A stretch of DNA of 64,000 nucleotides from UBA4312 sp040266995 (GCA_040266995.1 JAWRHV010000022.1:1-64000), one strand, 5' to 3'; shown: positions 1 to 8,997, numbered from the stretch's first letter. The notes: generated by a model not told the origin, from the letters alone. A program made the numbers and translations.

Positions 1-527
1 CTCATTCCGATGGCCGCAAACACGCAGAAGAAGGCAGCCATATATGCCATCCACTTCCATTTCAGACCATAGGCTATATAATAGAAGGATCCTCCGGACA
101 GATTCCCGTCCGCATCCTTTTTACGAAAATACAGACCCAGCACATTCTCGGAATAATTGGTGACCATGCCGAAGAAAGCCGAGATCCACATCCACAAAAC
201 AGCTCCCGGGCCACCGGTCAGGATTGCCGAAACCACCCCGATGATATTGCCGGTTCCCACGGTTCCCGAAATCGCCGTCGCAAACGCTTCAAACTGCGAA
301 ATCGACTGGATGGAATCCTCTTTCCCTTTCTTCTTACCCAATCCTTTTAATGTCGGAATGATCGTTGTATTCAATGATTCCTTAAAATGCGTAAGCTGCA
401 GAAAATTTGTACGCACCGTCAAGATCAGACCGGTTCCCAAAATCAGGATAATGACCGGCCATCCCCACACAATGCCATTCAATACATCATTCACACGTTC
501 AATCGTATCAATCATCGTAGTCCACAT
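1..527 (-). CDS. Sodium:alanine/glycine symporter (AGCS family), N-terminal part
   Basis: The 175 visible codons encode the N-terminal part of an alanine or glycine:cation symporter of the AGCS (DAACS-like AlsT/DagA) family, an integral membrane protein that imports small neutral amino acids with sodium. Visible family marks are the first hydrophobic helix after a short amphipathic N-terminus, the TVRTNFLQL stretch, the SQFEAFATAISGTVGTGNI segment, and GPGAVLWMWISAFFGM. The 3' end lies outside the window. The ATG follows a GGAGGG site. The gene sits directly below a tandem glycine riboswitch, which argues for glycine (and alanine) as substrate. Family call is firm; exact substrate is inferred from the riboswitch. 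Confidence 0.93.
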   Translation of the reverse strand, partial: MWTTMIDTIERVNDVLNGIVWGWPVIILILGTGLILTVRTNFLQLTHFKESLNTTIIPTLKGLGKKKGKEDSIQSISQFEAFATAISGTVGTGNIIGVVSAILTGGPGAVLWMWISAFFGMVTNYSENVLGLYFRKKDADGNLSGGSFYYIAYGLKWKWMAYMAAFFCVFAAIGM

Positions 528-557
528 TTAAATACCCTCCCTTTGATCGCCATGCGG

Positions 558-588
558 ACAACAAGAAAGAGCCTGCAAATACAGGCTC
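558..588 (-). terminator. Terminator hairpin of the glycine riboswitch expression platform
   Basis: Read on the minus strand this is a perfect 7-bp stem (GAGCCTG/CAGGCTC) with a six-base loop, followed by a T-rich run. It lies between the glycine aptamers and the symporter start. An upstream AAAAATAC-GAAA-GTATTTTT hairpin (about 604-624) could be part of the competing fold. Together they suggest transcriptional control of the symporter by premature termination. Confidence 0.6.
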
Positions 589-617
589 CGAAGAATTTCG
601 ATACATTGGAAAAATAC

Positions 618-790
618 TTTCGTATTTTTCGGGTTCTCCGTCCTTTTGCCTGAGAGATTACAGATATCCATCTGCTTGCACCTTCGGCATCCACTTAAGG
701 AATTCTCCGGAGTATTGTCCACATATAGTCTTTGTTTCCTGAGCGTTTTACACCTTCGGCGATACATTGTATCCTTTTCCTACATGTTTC
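618..790 (-). promoter_or_regulatory. Tandem glycine riboswitch
   Basis: Two consecutive glycine aptamers are readable on the minus strand. Each has the conserved GCCGAAGG core. The first is followed by CGCTCAGGAAACAAAGAC and the second by CTCTCAGGCAAAAGGAC and then GGAGAA. These are the signature segments of the gcvT-type glycine riboswitch. The short linker between the copies matches the cooperative tandem arrangement. The target is the downstream AGCS symporter. In this family, glycine riboswitches ahead of symporters are usually taken to control uptake or efflux of excess glycine. Whether this copy is an on or off switch is not decided here. Confidence 0.92.
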
Positions 791-860
791 ATCCAATACA
801 GATTCAATTTGTTGACCATGTACTATGTTAGCACTAACTAAAACAATGTACAAGAAAAAA

Positions 861-1439
861 TCAACCATTCAAAGGCTGTGGCACTGTAAAGCGGTTTTTA
901 TCCCAGCCGATGACATAGATCCCGCAATTTCCGATAAACCGGGACCAGTACGAGCCCTGCGACTGTGGATCCAGATATTCCAAAGCGCCCTTCATCGCTA
1001 CAGCATGTGTGGAAACCAGTACATGTTCGACAGGTTCTTTGGCAAGGTCCTCCAGAAAGCTTCCCATACGACCAACCACGGATTCCAGACTTTCCATGCC
1101 CTCGGGAGCCGGGTTATGCACAAAATCACTGAAAAACGTAACGATTTCCGGACTTGGATGGTCCAGACTCGTTCCTTCGTAGGGCCCATAATCCATTTCC
1201 AACAGACGCTCATCCAATATAATATCCGCCTTCCCGCTGACAATCTTTGCGGTCTGTATAGAACGTTGTAACGGACTGGAATAGACCCGATCAAAGCAGA
1301 TCTGCTGCTGCCGGAAATACCGGGCGGCCGATCGGGCCTGCCCGATTCCCTGCTGGTTTAACGGCGCATTGCTGCGGCCCTGTAGTACTTTTTCCTTATT
1401 CTTGATCGTTTGTCCATGTCGTATGATATAGATTTGCAT
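861..1439 (-). CDS. Histidine phosphatase family protein (phosphoglycerate mutase-like)
   Basis: This 192-residue cytosolic protein begins with the RHG phosphohistidine motif (IYIIRHGQT, His at about residue 8) of the histidine phosphatase superfamily. It keeps the second conserved part (SSPLQRSIQTA), the acid-region EMDYGPYEG, and the late catalytic His in VLVSTHAVAM. Size and motifs fit a small GpmB/CobC-like phosphatase rather than a glycolytic mutase. The ATG lies only a few bases after the stop of the BASS transporter gene, so the two are cotranscribed. Its substrate cannot be read from the sequence. Confidence 0.88.
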   Translation of the reverse strand: MQIYIIRHGQTIKNKEKVLQGRSNAPLNQQGIGQARSAARYFRQQQICFDRVYSSPLQRSIQTAKIVSGKADIILDERLLEMDYGPYEGTSLDHPSPEIVTFFSDFVHNPAPEGMESLESVVGRMGSFLEDLAKEPVEHVLVSTHAVAMKGALEYLDPQSQGSYWSRFIGNCGIYVIGWDKNRFTVPQPLNG

Positions 1440-1443
1440 AGTC

Positions 1444-2373
1444 CTACTCTTTCATGGTGCGATACAAATTCGCTAAAATAGCCCCGGAAATATTATGCCA
1501 TACGGAAAAAACGGCGCCGGGAACGGTAGCCATGGCCAGATTCGGAAAAGCAGTCGCAGCCAGTGAAGTAGCCAGGCCGGAATTCTGCATACCGATTTCT
1601 ATGGAGAGAGCTTTTTTCTTGGCCAGAGGCAGTTTGAGAATTTTTCCCAATCCATATCCGCAGGCATATCCTAACAAATTGTGCAGGATCACCACCACAA
1701 ACACGACCAGACCGGTATCCAGAATCTGCTGGGCATTGTGTGATACCACCGAGGCAACGATGAGCGTAATCGCCAGAACCGAAACAACCGGAAGCAGATC
1801 CAATACCTTCTGAATCTGTCGGGACATAAACCGGTTCAGCACAAATCCCAAGGCAATCGGTATGATCACGACCCGGACAATGGAAAGAAACATGCCGATC
1901 GGTTCTACATTGACCGAAGTGCGAAGTAACAACCAGGTGATGGCCGGGGTCAATAGAGGTGCCAACAACGTATTCACACTGGTCATGCCGACAGACAAGG
2001 CCACATCACCACGGCTTAAATAGGTGATTACGTTACTGGATGTCCCTCCCGGACATGTACCGACAAGAATCACGCCGGCTAATAATCCGGTCTCCAGTCC
2101 AAACAGTTTGCCCAGCAGGAAAGCCAGGATCGGCATAATCGAAAACTGTGCCAGGCAGCCTAGCAGGATATCTTTCGGATGCTGAAATACGAGCATAAAA
2201 TCCTTTGGCTTCAAGGTCAGCCCCATCCCGAACATGACGATCATTAAAAGATAGTTCACCCAGGACGTATCGATCCATACACATGTCGATGGAACAAACA
2301 AAGCTAAGGCCGCAATCACCAATACGATCACTGCCATATACTTCCCGGTAAACTGACTCATCTTATTTAACAT
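1444..2373 (-). CDS. Bile acid:sodium symporter (BASS) family transporter
   Basis: This 309-residue integral membrane protein has about nine to ten hydrophobic helices and the BASS signature segments: FGMGLTLKPKDF, the crossover motif GTCPGGTSSNV near residue 110, and the C-terminal EIGMQNSGLATSLA. These form the two sodium sites in characterised ASBT homologues. Bacterial members transport diverse organic anions such as pantoate, pyruvate-like acids and bile acids, so a bile-acid role is not established. An AAGGAGG site precedes the start. It is the first gene of a pair with a histidine phosphatase. Confidence 0.92.
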   Translation of the reverse strand: MLNKMSQFTGKYMAVIVLVIAALALFVPSTCVWIDTSWVNYLLMIVMFGMGLTLKPKDFMLVFQHPKDILLGCLAQFSIMPILAFLLGKLFGLETGLLAGVILVGTCPGGTSSNVITYLSRGDVALSVGMTSVNTLLAPLLTPAITWLLLRTSVNVEPIGMFLSIVRVVIIPIALGFVLNRFMSRQIQKVLDLLPVVSVLAITLIVASVVSHNAQQILDTGLVVFVVVILHNLLGYACGYGLGKILKLPLAKKKALSIEIGMQNSGLATSLAATAFPNLAMATVPGAVFSVWHNISGAILANLYRTMKE

Positions 2374-2400
2374 TATATAAACCCTCCTTATAACAGAACA

Positions 2401-2421
2401 GGAAGCTCTTTTTGAGCTTCC
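2401..2421 (-). terminator. Hairpin between lipoprotein gene and BASS gene
   Basis: A perfect 8-bp stem (GGAAGCTC/GAGCTTCC) with a five-base loop lies directly after the lipoprotein gene and before the ribosome binding site of the next gene. The minus-strand T tract is weak (TGTTCTGTT), so termination may be partial. Confidence 0.45.
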
Positions 2422-2436
2422 TTGTTTGTTAGTATA

Positions 2437-3738
2437 TCACTTTTTCACAATTTTCACAGGGTCCCATCCCGGATCCTGGTATTGAGTAACGGAAAGATGC
2501 TGCGAACTTACAAAATCGGCAATAAACCGGGTCCTTGTTTTTTGCAGAGCCTGCTCATCCTGCGTCACCTTTTGATACGCCTCGTAATGTTCGCCGAAGA
2601 TTTCTTCCGCGCTGGCCTGGTTCTGTGATCCATCGGCTACCTGATCAAACTGCGTGACCTCATAGCCATTGCCGGCCTTGCGCAGATGCATCAATCCCGG
2701 ATAATCCCCACCGGAGACCATTTTTAATGTATCCTGATCCAGCGCATAGTTGTACAATTCAAATTTTCCATAGACCAGGATCTCCTTTGGATCCTGGTCA
2801 TCGGTATATACGATGGTAACGCACGGAATGCTGAAATCCGCCGGGTCATAGTGTTGACCAATCTCATTGACCATATAATCACAAACCGCCGCCATATATG
2901 GGTCGGTTCCCGTGTAGGCATACGCAGGCAATGGCTCTTCCGATACCGTTTCGCTCTTTGTGAAAGACAACCAGTTATCGTTTAGATTGATAAACAAGCC
3001 ATCCCCTTCGATGGTATATTCATAAGAACCCGTATCGGTTATCAGTTCATTCGAGCCCCAGTACACATTGATGGTTTCGGTTCCTTGTAGTGTGCCGGTA
3101 TGATCCTTATTGAGCTGGATGCTTTCAATATTGAGCGGTTCATCCGCCACATACGTTCCCGGAATCTCATCATACATGGTCTGCTGTTCAAAATTCTCAT
3201 ACGTAATAGAATCAATGATAGCGGCTAGCGCATCGTTTGCCGACAGATCCATCTCGTTTGTTCCACGGATCTCAAACAGAAGAACACCCCCGTTATACTC
3301 TCCAGCAATCGCAGACTGCGATACCTCGGATCCTTCCTTTTCGGCCGGCAGATCTCGCCAGTAACCCCACTGATCCGTGGTTCCCGGGAAGATTCCTTCA
3401 CTGCGTTCTATGTTTTCCGGATCCTTGCTCCAGTCTTTTGTACGTTCAGCCAACACTTCTTCCGGTTGTTTCTTTTCTATATAAGAAATCGTCACCTGAT
3501 TGGTGCCGGACGACGCTGCTGTATATACAAACCGGGCGGAATGATCACCAATCTTGTAGGCTTCGATCACCGAAGGATCGTACGAAACGGTCCACCCGTC
3601 TTTACTTTGATATGTGCCGGTCTGTTCCACTTTTTCCGGTGTTTCCTGTTTCTGTGTTTCGCTTGGTTGTTGTCCCCCGCAAGCGACCAGACAGGCAGTC
3701 AGAACAACCGCAAGCCATCTTCTTTTTAATCTATGCAT
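2437..3738 (-). CDS. Lipoprotein of unknown function
   Basis: The product is about 433 residues. The N-terminus HRLKRR, a hydrophobic stretch and the lipobox LVAC mark a type II signal peptide, so the mature protein should be anchored outside the membrane. A proline/glutamate/glutamine-rich linker follows. The rest shows no motif I recognise: a first half with GWTVSYDP resembles small extracytoplasmic lipoproteins that bind or shield surfaces, and a later half looks like a beta-rich domain of the type found in Bacillota lipoproteins. I chose the third in-frame ATG because AGGAGG sits six bases before it; upstream ATGs at 3768 and 3756 lack a site. It abuts the PHP gene and is probably cotranscribed. 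Confidence 0.8.
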   Translation of the reverse strand: MHRLKRRWLAVVLTACLVACGGQQPSETQKQETPEKVEQTGTYQSKDGWTVSYDPSVIEAYKIGDHSARFVYTAASSGTNQVTISYIEKKQPEEVLAERTKDWSKDPENIERSEGIFPGTTDQWGYWRDLPAEKEGSEVSQSAIAGEYNGGVLLFEIRGTNEMDLSANDALAAIIDSITYENFEQQTMYDEIPGTYVADEPLNIESIQLNKDHTGTLQGTETINVYWGSNELITDTGSYEYTIEGDGLFINLNDNWLSFTKSETVSEEPLPAYAYTGTDPYMAAVCDYMVNEIGQHYDPADFSIPCVTIVYTDDQDPKEILVYGKFELYNYALDQDTLKMVSGGDYPGLMHLRKAGNGYEVTQFDQVADGSQNQASAEEIFGEHYEAYQKVTQDEQALQKTRTRFIADFVSSQHLSVTQYQDPGWDPVKIVKK

Positions 3739-3768
3739 CTGTTTCCTCCTGTTCATAGGGAAATCCAT

Positions 3769-4641
3769 CTATTGCGTGATCTTATCCTGAATTGCCTCCA
3801 GAAAACGGATCATGCCTTTCGGATATTCCTTTTGTTTCGGACAGTTGTGCTCACCCAGATCGATTCGTTTATTGGTCCCATGATAATCGCTGCCCGCTGT
3901 CACATATAGATCATATCGTGACGCGAATTGCAGCATCTGGTCCTGGAGATCTCTTGTAAAACCGGAGTAGTAGGCTTCCACCCCCTGCAGGCCAAATCCC
4001 ATCAGCCGCTGCAGACGCGCCTCCATTTCTTGACCGACAATCCGCTGATTGCCGCTTCCATAGCTTGGATGTGCCAGCACCGGGATGCCACCAGCCCCCA
4101 GGATGCCCGCAATCGCCTGCTCCGGGCGAACGTATTGTGATTGGAAATGGATCTGGTTGATGAAATCATTGATCGCTTCTTCTTTGGATCCGGCATATTG
4201 ATAGGCGGTCATCAGATTTCCGATGTGCGGTTTTCCCGGATTATCCAGAGCAAATAATGCATCCCGATCTTCCCGAGAAAATGTAAACCCGAACCGCTCC
4301 TGCAGAAAGTCTAATCGTGCCTTCAATTTCATGATCCGATAAGAATGGCCAAGATCGACGACAGCGCGGATCGCCGGTGCCTTTGGATCATACCCATATC
4401 CCAGGATATGATACTTCCCTGCCTCATCCTTGCAGGAAAACTCCACACCGGTCAAAAATTTTGGATCCTCGCTTTGCCGGATCTTCTCGATCCAAATACA
4501 TCCTTTGACCGCATCGTGATCCGTTAACGCAAACAGATCGATGCCGGCCTTTTTTACATTTTCAAGGATCTGTTCCGGGGTATCGGTTCCGTCCGATACC
4601 GTTGAATGCATGTGCAGATCCATTTTTTCAGGATATTTCAT
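3769..4641 (-). CDS. PHP-domain metal-dependent phosphoesterase (TrpH/RNase AM-like)
   Basis: The 290-residue cytosolic protein carries the polymerase and histidinol phosphatase (PHP) fold. Metal ligands are visible in DLHMHSTVSDG near the N-terminus, in LTDHD about 30 residues later, in GVEFSC, in PVLAHPSY and in TAGSDYHG. This layout matches the TrpH/YciV group, which hydrolyses 3',5'-bisphosphonucleotides or trims RNA 5' ends in characterised members. The start chosen gives MKYPEKMDLHMHS; an upstream ATG would add 17 unlikely residues. It is the first gene of a likely pair with the lipoprotein. Confidence 0.88.
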   Translation of the reverse strand: MKYPEKMDLHMHSTVSDGTDTPEQILENVKKAGIDLFALTDHDAVKGCIWIEKIRQSEDPKFLTGVEFSCKDEAGKYHILGYGYDPKAPAIRAVVDLGHSYRIMKLKARLDFLQERFGFTFSREDRDALFALDNPGKPHIGNLMTAYQYAGSKEEAINDFINQIHFQSQYVRPEQAIAGILGAGGIPVLAHPSYGSGNQRIVGQEMEARLQRLMGFGLQGVEAYYSGFTRDLQDQMLQFASRYDLYVTAGSDYHGTNKRIDLGEHNCPKQKEYPKGMIRFLEAIQDKITQ

Positions 4642-4768
4642 CCAGAAGCCCCTTCTTTCTATATATACCGAAACAAAATCCATTGTTTCCAATCTTTTTC
4701 TATCCTTCCATATTATCGCATGTTTCGGCGATTATGATAACCATTCCATCCAACTTCCCGACAATATT

Positions 4769-5572
4769 CTATAAACGATGATTGATCCGGTCCATATACG
4801 ATTCGGTCAAGCTGGCCCATGAATAGGCACTCATGTACTCGCCCCGATAGGCATTGACCGCTTTGATGTCGCCCTCAAAATAATGATACAGATCACAATC
4901 CAGCAATTCCGGAACGATGCGGATCGTTCCTCTTTCCATCTCCAGTATTTCGCTGATACCGTATTCCTCCAACGTATTGCGCAGACTGCGGATCACCACA
5001 TCCAGCTGTTTTTGCATGGACCGGGTATACCCTTTGTCTTCCCATAATACCGCAAAGGCGTTGGCACGGGTGATGCTGCTGCCTTGCCGGTCGACCAGAT
5101 AGGCCAGCAGTTCCTTGGCCCGTGCACGGGTAAAGCGCACCAGTTGGCCATCGACCAGGACGTCAAACTCGCCAAAGGTCTGCACGACAATATGGGAGCG
5201 GGAAGGCTGGTTTTCCTTTAAAGAACAAACATATTCGATTTCCCTGGCTAAACGCTTTGGGTTCAAAGGTTTAAGCAAGTAACCGGATGCGTGAAGGGCA
5301 AAGGCATCCACCGCATACTGTGAATACCCTGTCAGAAAAATAATAGCGGTATCCGGGTGTTTCTCCTTGATCCTGGCAGCTAATGACAAGCCATCGATAT
5401 CCGGCATATTGATATCCAGAATGGCGACATCCACCACATGATCCTGCAGCCAATCCAATGCCGCCAGTCCCTTGGTAAATCCTTTCACTTCCGCTACCTG
5501 CGGCAGCTGCTGACACAATGAAACCGTCAGTCCAAGTACCAGTTCTTCATCATCGGCGCATAATATTTTCAA
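4769..5572 (-). CDS. Response regulator with SARP/BTAD-like output domain
   Basis: The 267-residue protein has a receiver domain (acidic pair CADDEE near residue 9, phospho-acceptor Asp in ILDINMPDIDG near 50, Lys in YLLKPLNP near 103). After a linker it has an OmpR/SARP-like winged-helix domain starting at TFGEFDVLVDG and the beginning of a BTAD-like helical region. This layout is typical of Bacillota regulators paired with LytS-type kinases. The best start is TTG, eight bases after GGAGG; the in-frame GTG overlaps that site. The kinase gene lies just upstream but is separated by a 260-base spacer with large inverted repeats. Confidence 0.9.
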   Translation of the reverse strand: MKILCADDEELVLGLTVSLCQQLPQVAEVKGFTKGLAALDWLQDHVVDVAILDINMPDIDGLSLAARIKEKHPDTAIIFLTGYSQYAVDAFALHASGYLLKPLNPKRLAREIEYVCSLKENQPSRSHIVVQTFGEFDVLVDGQLVRFTRARAKELLAYLVDRQGSSITRANAFAVLWEDKGYTRSMQKQLDVVIRSLRNTLEEYGISEILEMERGTIRIVPELLDCDLYHYFEGDIKAVNAYRGEYMSAYSWASLTESYMDRINHRL

Positions 5573-5598
5573 TGGTGTCACCTCCAGTTTAATTCCAT

Positions 5599-5760
5599 AA
5601 AAAAACGAAAAGGAAACGCTATACGATCTTCAACATGATAAGATTCACCTTGTCCAAACAACGGCTCTGTCTTTGGACTTTTAACGTAAAACACATTGAA
5701 GACCTGCATTCACATTGTTGATCGGCTCTTTATCATCTTGCTTCCCGTTTCCTTTTCGTT
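5599..5760 (-). promoter_or_regulatory. Large inverted-repeat leader ahead of the response regulator
   Basis: A perfect 15-bp inverted repeat (AACGAAAAGGAAACG at 5604-5618 and its complement at 5746-5760) encloses about 127 bases. Inside it, GTCCAAA (5652-5658) pairs with TTTGGAC (5672-5678). On the minus strand the outer stem ends in a run of seven T, 27 bases before the start codon of the regulator. This reads like a large terminator or attenuator, or a structured RNA. No known riboswitch signature was recognised. It may uncouple regulator expression from that of the kinase. Confidence 0.55.
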
Positions 5761-5845
5761 CTTACGAGATTCCTTTAGACACATGTATTTTCACATACCC
5801 TGTCCAACAGATGTCCAACAATTTCAGATACTATTTAAACTTTTT

Positions 5846-7099
5846 TTAAATTTTAACGACAGGAATACGAATTTCGACTGTCGTTCCGAGTCCTTTCCGG
5901 CTTTCAATGGTCAAAGAACCATCACACATCGTCTCCAGGCGCTCCTTTACATTCCGGATCCCGATATGGCTGGTATCGGCTGTCCGGATGGAATCCACAT
6001 CAAATCCGATGCCGTTATCCTGGATACGGATCCGATGATATTGCTCGCTTTGGCAGGTGGTCACCATCACCTGGCCGTGATCCCGGATCCGGACACCATG
6101 CCGGATGGCATTCTCCACCAAAGGCTGAATGGTTAACGGAGGCAGGGAAAAGCTTGTATCTTGTATATCATAATCAACATGAATGTTGGGAAACCGGATC
6201 CGCTCAATTTCCGCATACACACGCGTATGCTCCAGTTCCTCGGTAATCGAAATCAGATTGGGCCGGCTTAACGAGTCGATGTTTTTCCGCAAATAACTGC
6301 CGAACATCTCCGTGGTATCAAAAGCCCTTTGCGGATCGGTCAGACACAGAGCCTGAATGGTTGACAACGTATTAAACAGAAAATGCGGTTGGATCTGTGA
6401 CACCATGATCTGGATCCGCTGTTCGGCCTTTAATGCCTCTTCATGTTCCCGCACAAACTGCAGATGCAGCCAAATATAATAAAACATACAGCTGTTGCAG
6501 ACCGCAATGGTCAGAAAGGTAACCAAATACTCCCGATAATCCACGAGCGTGTCTAAAAGCACCGCAACGATGATCAGGAACGCATTAAAAAGCGGAATCC
6601 ACATCACCGAACCTTTCAGTCCTTTGTATTTTTGAACTGTTTGATAGACCAGATACGCCAGAAGGATCCCGCTGACAATGTGACAGCTATACCCTAAAGG
6701 ACCTCGGTGAAACTGGTTGTCCGCGCTGATATGAAACGCGATCGGCGAAAAAGAAGCGGTCAAATTGATGGCTGCGTTCAAGCCGATCAATATCCAGGAA
6801 ATGAATTTGCTTCGGCCTCGATCGACAATGTAACAAAATAAAACAATGATAACAGGACGTATAATATAGCCGATGATGCCGATCCATGTTCGAACATATG
6901 GCATCGTTCCCAACTGATCCACCATATATCCTGTCACGTTCTGTACAATCAATCCTATGACCAACAATACGATGATGCCCATTATTTTTTTATCGGACTT
7001 TTGGATATAGGGGTCGACAAGCACCGCAAAAGTGAGCCCGACGATCTGTAATAATAGCACAAGTAGGATCATTGTTTCTGCCTGTTGTAATTGAACCAT
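5846..7099 (-). CDS. Sensor histidine kinase, LytS/YesM-type
   Basis: The 417-residue protein has an N-terminal membrane part with about six or seven hydrophobic helices and almost no extracytoplasmic loop domain. Then comes a coiled linker and the His-kinase box IQPHFLFNTLSTIQ (phospho-His at about residue 237). The ATPase domain has the N box LVENAIRHG, DNGIGFD and GIRNVKERL. This matches the LytS-like HPK7/8 group. The chosen ATG follows GGGG, about nine bases away; the earlier in-frame start has no such site. Its partner is the response regulator downstream. The signal is unknown. Confidence 0.9.
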   Translation of the reverse strand: MVQLQQAETMILLVLLLQIVGLTFAVLVDPYIQKSDKKIMGIIVLLVIGLIVQNVTGYMVDQLGTMPYVRTWIGIIGYIIRPVIIVLFCYIVDRGRSKFISWILIGLNAAINLTASFSPIAFHISADNQFHRGPLGYSCHIVSGILLAYLVYQTVQKYKGLKGSVMWIPLFNAFLIIVAVLLDTLVDYREYLVTFLTIAVCNSCMFYYIWLHLQFVREHEEALKAEQRIQIMVSQIQPHFLFNTLSTIQALCLTDPQRAFDTTEMFGSYLRKNIDSLSRPNLISITEELEHTRVYAEIERIRFPNIHVDYDIQDTSFSLPPLTIQPLVENAIRHGVRIRDHGQVMVTTCQSEQYHRIRIQDNGIGFDVDSIRTADTSHIGIRNVKERLETMCDGSLTIESRKGLGTTVEIRIPVVKI

Positions 7100-7189
7100 C
7101 GTATTCACCCCTTTCTTTTTCCCTGCGTAAAAATCACCGGAAAAACAAACCAACCGTTCCCCTATACAGAGTCCAGCGGTTCTTCTGTT

Positions 7190-8089
7190 TTACAGCGTTT
7201 GAAAAACCGCTTCGATCTGTTCGCGGGTAGCCAGTCCGGAATGAAACGCAGTGGCTGCCCCGGCACTGGCACCTAACTTCTGCGCATAGACATAATCCTT
7301 TGTTCGCAAATAGCCGGCGAGAAAGCCTGCCACCATGGAGTCCCCGGCCCCCACGGAATTGACGACCGTTCCCTTTGCGGGTGCCTGTACAACGCATTGC
7401 CCATGTTCATCGATCAACACCGATCCCTTGCCGGCCATCGATACCAATACGTTCCGGGCTCCCTCGTTTTGAAGCGCCTTCGCATACCGGACGATGTCCT
7501 GCTGTGTCCGGATGGTTGTATGAAACATAACCGATAATTCATCGATGTTGGGTTTGATCACAAAAGGATGAAACCGTAAAGTACTGATCAACAGATCGTT
7601 TTCCGCATCCACCACAATACGCACGCCCGGCTGCACCTTTTCTAACAGACGTTCATAAGAATCCGAGGGCATAAAGGATGGAATATTCCCGGATACCACA
7701 ATCGTATCTCCGGATGGAATGGCTTCAACCTTTTTCAGCAGGTCGGCAAAATCCTTTTCCTTAACCTTCGGCCCCTGGCCGTTGATCTCTGTCTCTTCCT
7801 CGGATTTCATCTTTACATTGATTCGTGTCATGCCCTCTTGCACATGCACAAAGTCCGTTCGGATCCCCAGACGGTTCAACCCTGCTTCCAATTCTCTTCC
7901 GGTAAAATCGGCCACGAATCCCAATGCGCAGGTTTCTACACCCAATTCATTTAGAATGGTCGATACATTGATGCCCTTTCCACCATAATAGATATGTTCA
8001 CTGGTCATTCGATTGATCTGCCCGGTCCGAAACTGTGGAACCTGGATCACATAATCCAAGGCCGGATTCAATGTCACTGTATAAATCAT
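7190..8089 (-). CDS. 1-phosphofructokinase-like PfkB-family kinase
   Basis: This 299-residue cytosolic enzyme is a PfkB/ribokinase-family sugar kinase close to FruK and LacC. The N-terminus IYTVTLNPALDYV, the YYGGKGINVS motif and the C-terminal GAGDSMVAGF with catalytic Asp are all present. It should phosphorylate fructose-1-phosphate (or tagatose-6-phosphate) to the bisphosphate. No PTS gene or DeoR-type regulator lies beside it, so the usual fru operon context is missing and the substrate is inferred. AGGAGGG precedes the ATG. Confidence 0.88.
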   Translation of the reverse strand: MIYTVTLNPALDYVIQVPQFRTGQINRMTSEHIYYGGKGINVSTILNELGVETCALGFVADFTGRELEAGLNRLGIRTDFVHVQEGMTRINVKMKSEEETEINGQGPKVKEKDFADLLKKVEAIPSGDTIVVSGNIPSFMPSDSYERLLEKVQPGVRIVVDAENDLLISTLRFHPFVIKPNIDELSVMFHTTIRTQQDIVRYAKALQNEGARNVLVSMAGKGSVLIDEHGQCVVQAPAKGTVVNSVGAGDSMVAGFLAGYLRTKDYVYAQKLGASAGAATAFHSGLATREQIEAVFQTL

Positions 8090-8156
8090 AAGCCCTCCTG
8101 CTTTGTCTTTCTCGTGTATTCTTTTCTTTATCAGTTTACCATGGATCCATTCATTT

Positions 8157-8933
8157 TTAGTCTTCTTCGATCTTCCAATCGTGTAAAGCTGTCTGTACCA
8201 CTTCCTGGATCTGTCCCTCTTTTTTAAATCGATGATCGGCCCCGCTGATAGAATGCAGCTTCATGGATCCTCTTTCGTGACAGAATTTTCTGACATCTTC
8301 ATATGGCACTGTCACATCTTTCTTTCCATGGATCACAAGAAAGGATTGTTTTGTATAATCCAGCTTGCATACATCATGCTGCTGCAGCTGCTCATAAAAC
8401 AAATACGGGACCCATAGCTCTCTTTGTCCGGGAAAGCCACACTGTACCGAACCCAACGACTGGTATTGACGAGCATTCTTCAGTCCGACAAGCGATAGAA
8501 ACAGCTGTGGCATGGTGACAGCCGGCGCGCGCAGGACGGTTTGAAATTCCATGGTATCCGCCTGCATCAAAGCATCCTTGCACAATAATGTGATATACCC
8601 TCCAAAGCTGGTCGCAAAGACATATTTTTGATGGTTTGGAAACTGTTTCCTACAATAAGCCAGCATATACTTCAGATCCTCCATACAGTTGTCCACAGTC
8701 AGACTTTGTCCATCGACCGGGCTTTGCCCATGTCCCGGCCAGTCAAAACAAACTAATTGTCCATGTCTTTTTGTCAATTCCTTAGCTAACGCATACAAAG
8801 CCGAGCTCTCTTTATCGCCGGCAAAGCCATGCACTCCCAATACAATGTGATGTGTTTTATCGTGATCCGGCATATACATTTTACATGCGATCGGATACCG
8901 GTCGGTTGCTAAGGTAAAATAGTGTATCTTCAT
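8157..8933 (-). CDS. Alpha/beta hydrolase
   Basis: The 258-residue protein has the alpha/beta hydrolase fold: LGVHGFAGDKESSA (oxyanion region), a nucleophile segment ATSFGG (Ser about 114), and later GKKDVTVPYEDV and GADHRFK with the catalytic Asp and His. It resembles small cytosolic esterases or YqiA/BaeF-like hydrolases; the substrate is unknown. I chose the internal ATG because the longer frame would start upstream of a clear terminator and overlap the GNAT gene. Confidence 0.85.
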   Translation of the reverse strand: MKIHYFTLATDRYPIACKMYMPDHDKTHHIVLGVHGFAGDKESSALYALAKELTKRHGQLVCFDWPGHGQSPVDGQSLTVDNCMEDLKYMLAYCRKQFPNHQKYVFATSFGGYITLLCKDALMQADTMEFQTVLRAPAVTMPQLFLSLVGLKNARQYQSLGSVQCGFPGQRELWVPYLFYEQLQQHDVCKLDYTKQSFLVIHGKKDVTVPYEDVRKFCHERGSMKLHSISGADHRFKKEGQIQEVVQTALHDWKIEED

Positions 8934-8970
8934 TGTCCTCAGTATAAAACAGAGCTTGCCATCCTGCCAC

Positions 8971-8993
8971 AAAAAAAACCCGCATTCCACGGG
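8971..8993 (-). terminator. Rho-independent terminator after the GNAT gene
   Basis: On the minus strand a short GC stem (CCCG/CGGG, seven-base loop, possibly extended by flanking A-T pairs) is followed by eight T. It closes the SMR-GNAT transcript just before the hydrolase gene and supports the later start of that gene. Confidence 0.7.
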
Positions 8994-8997
8994 ATTC

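Noticed and set aside
157..531. 124-codon plus-strand frame over the AGCS symporter
   Set aside because: It is the shadow of the minus-strand symporter, which has clear motifs and a riboswitch.
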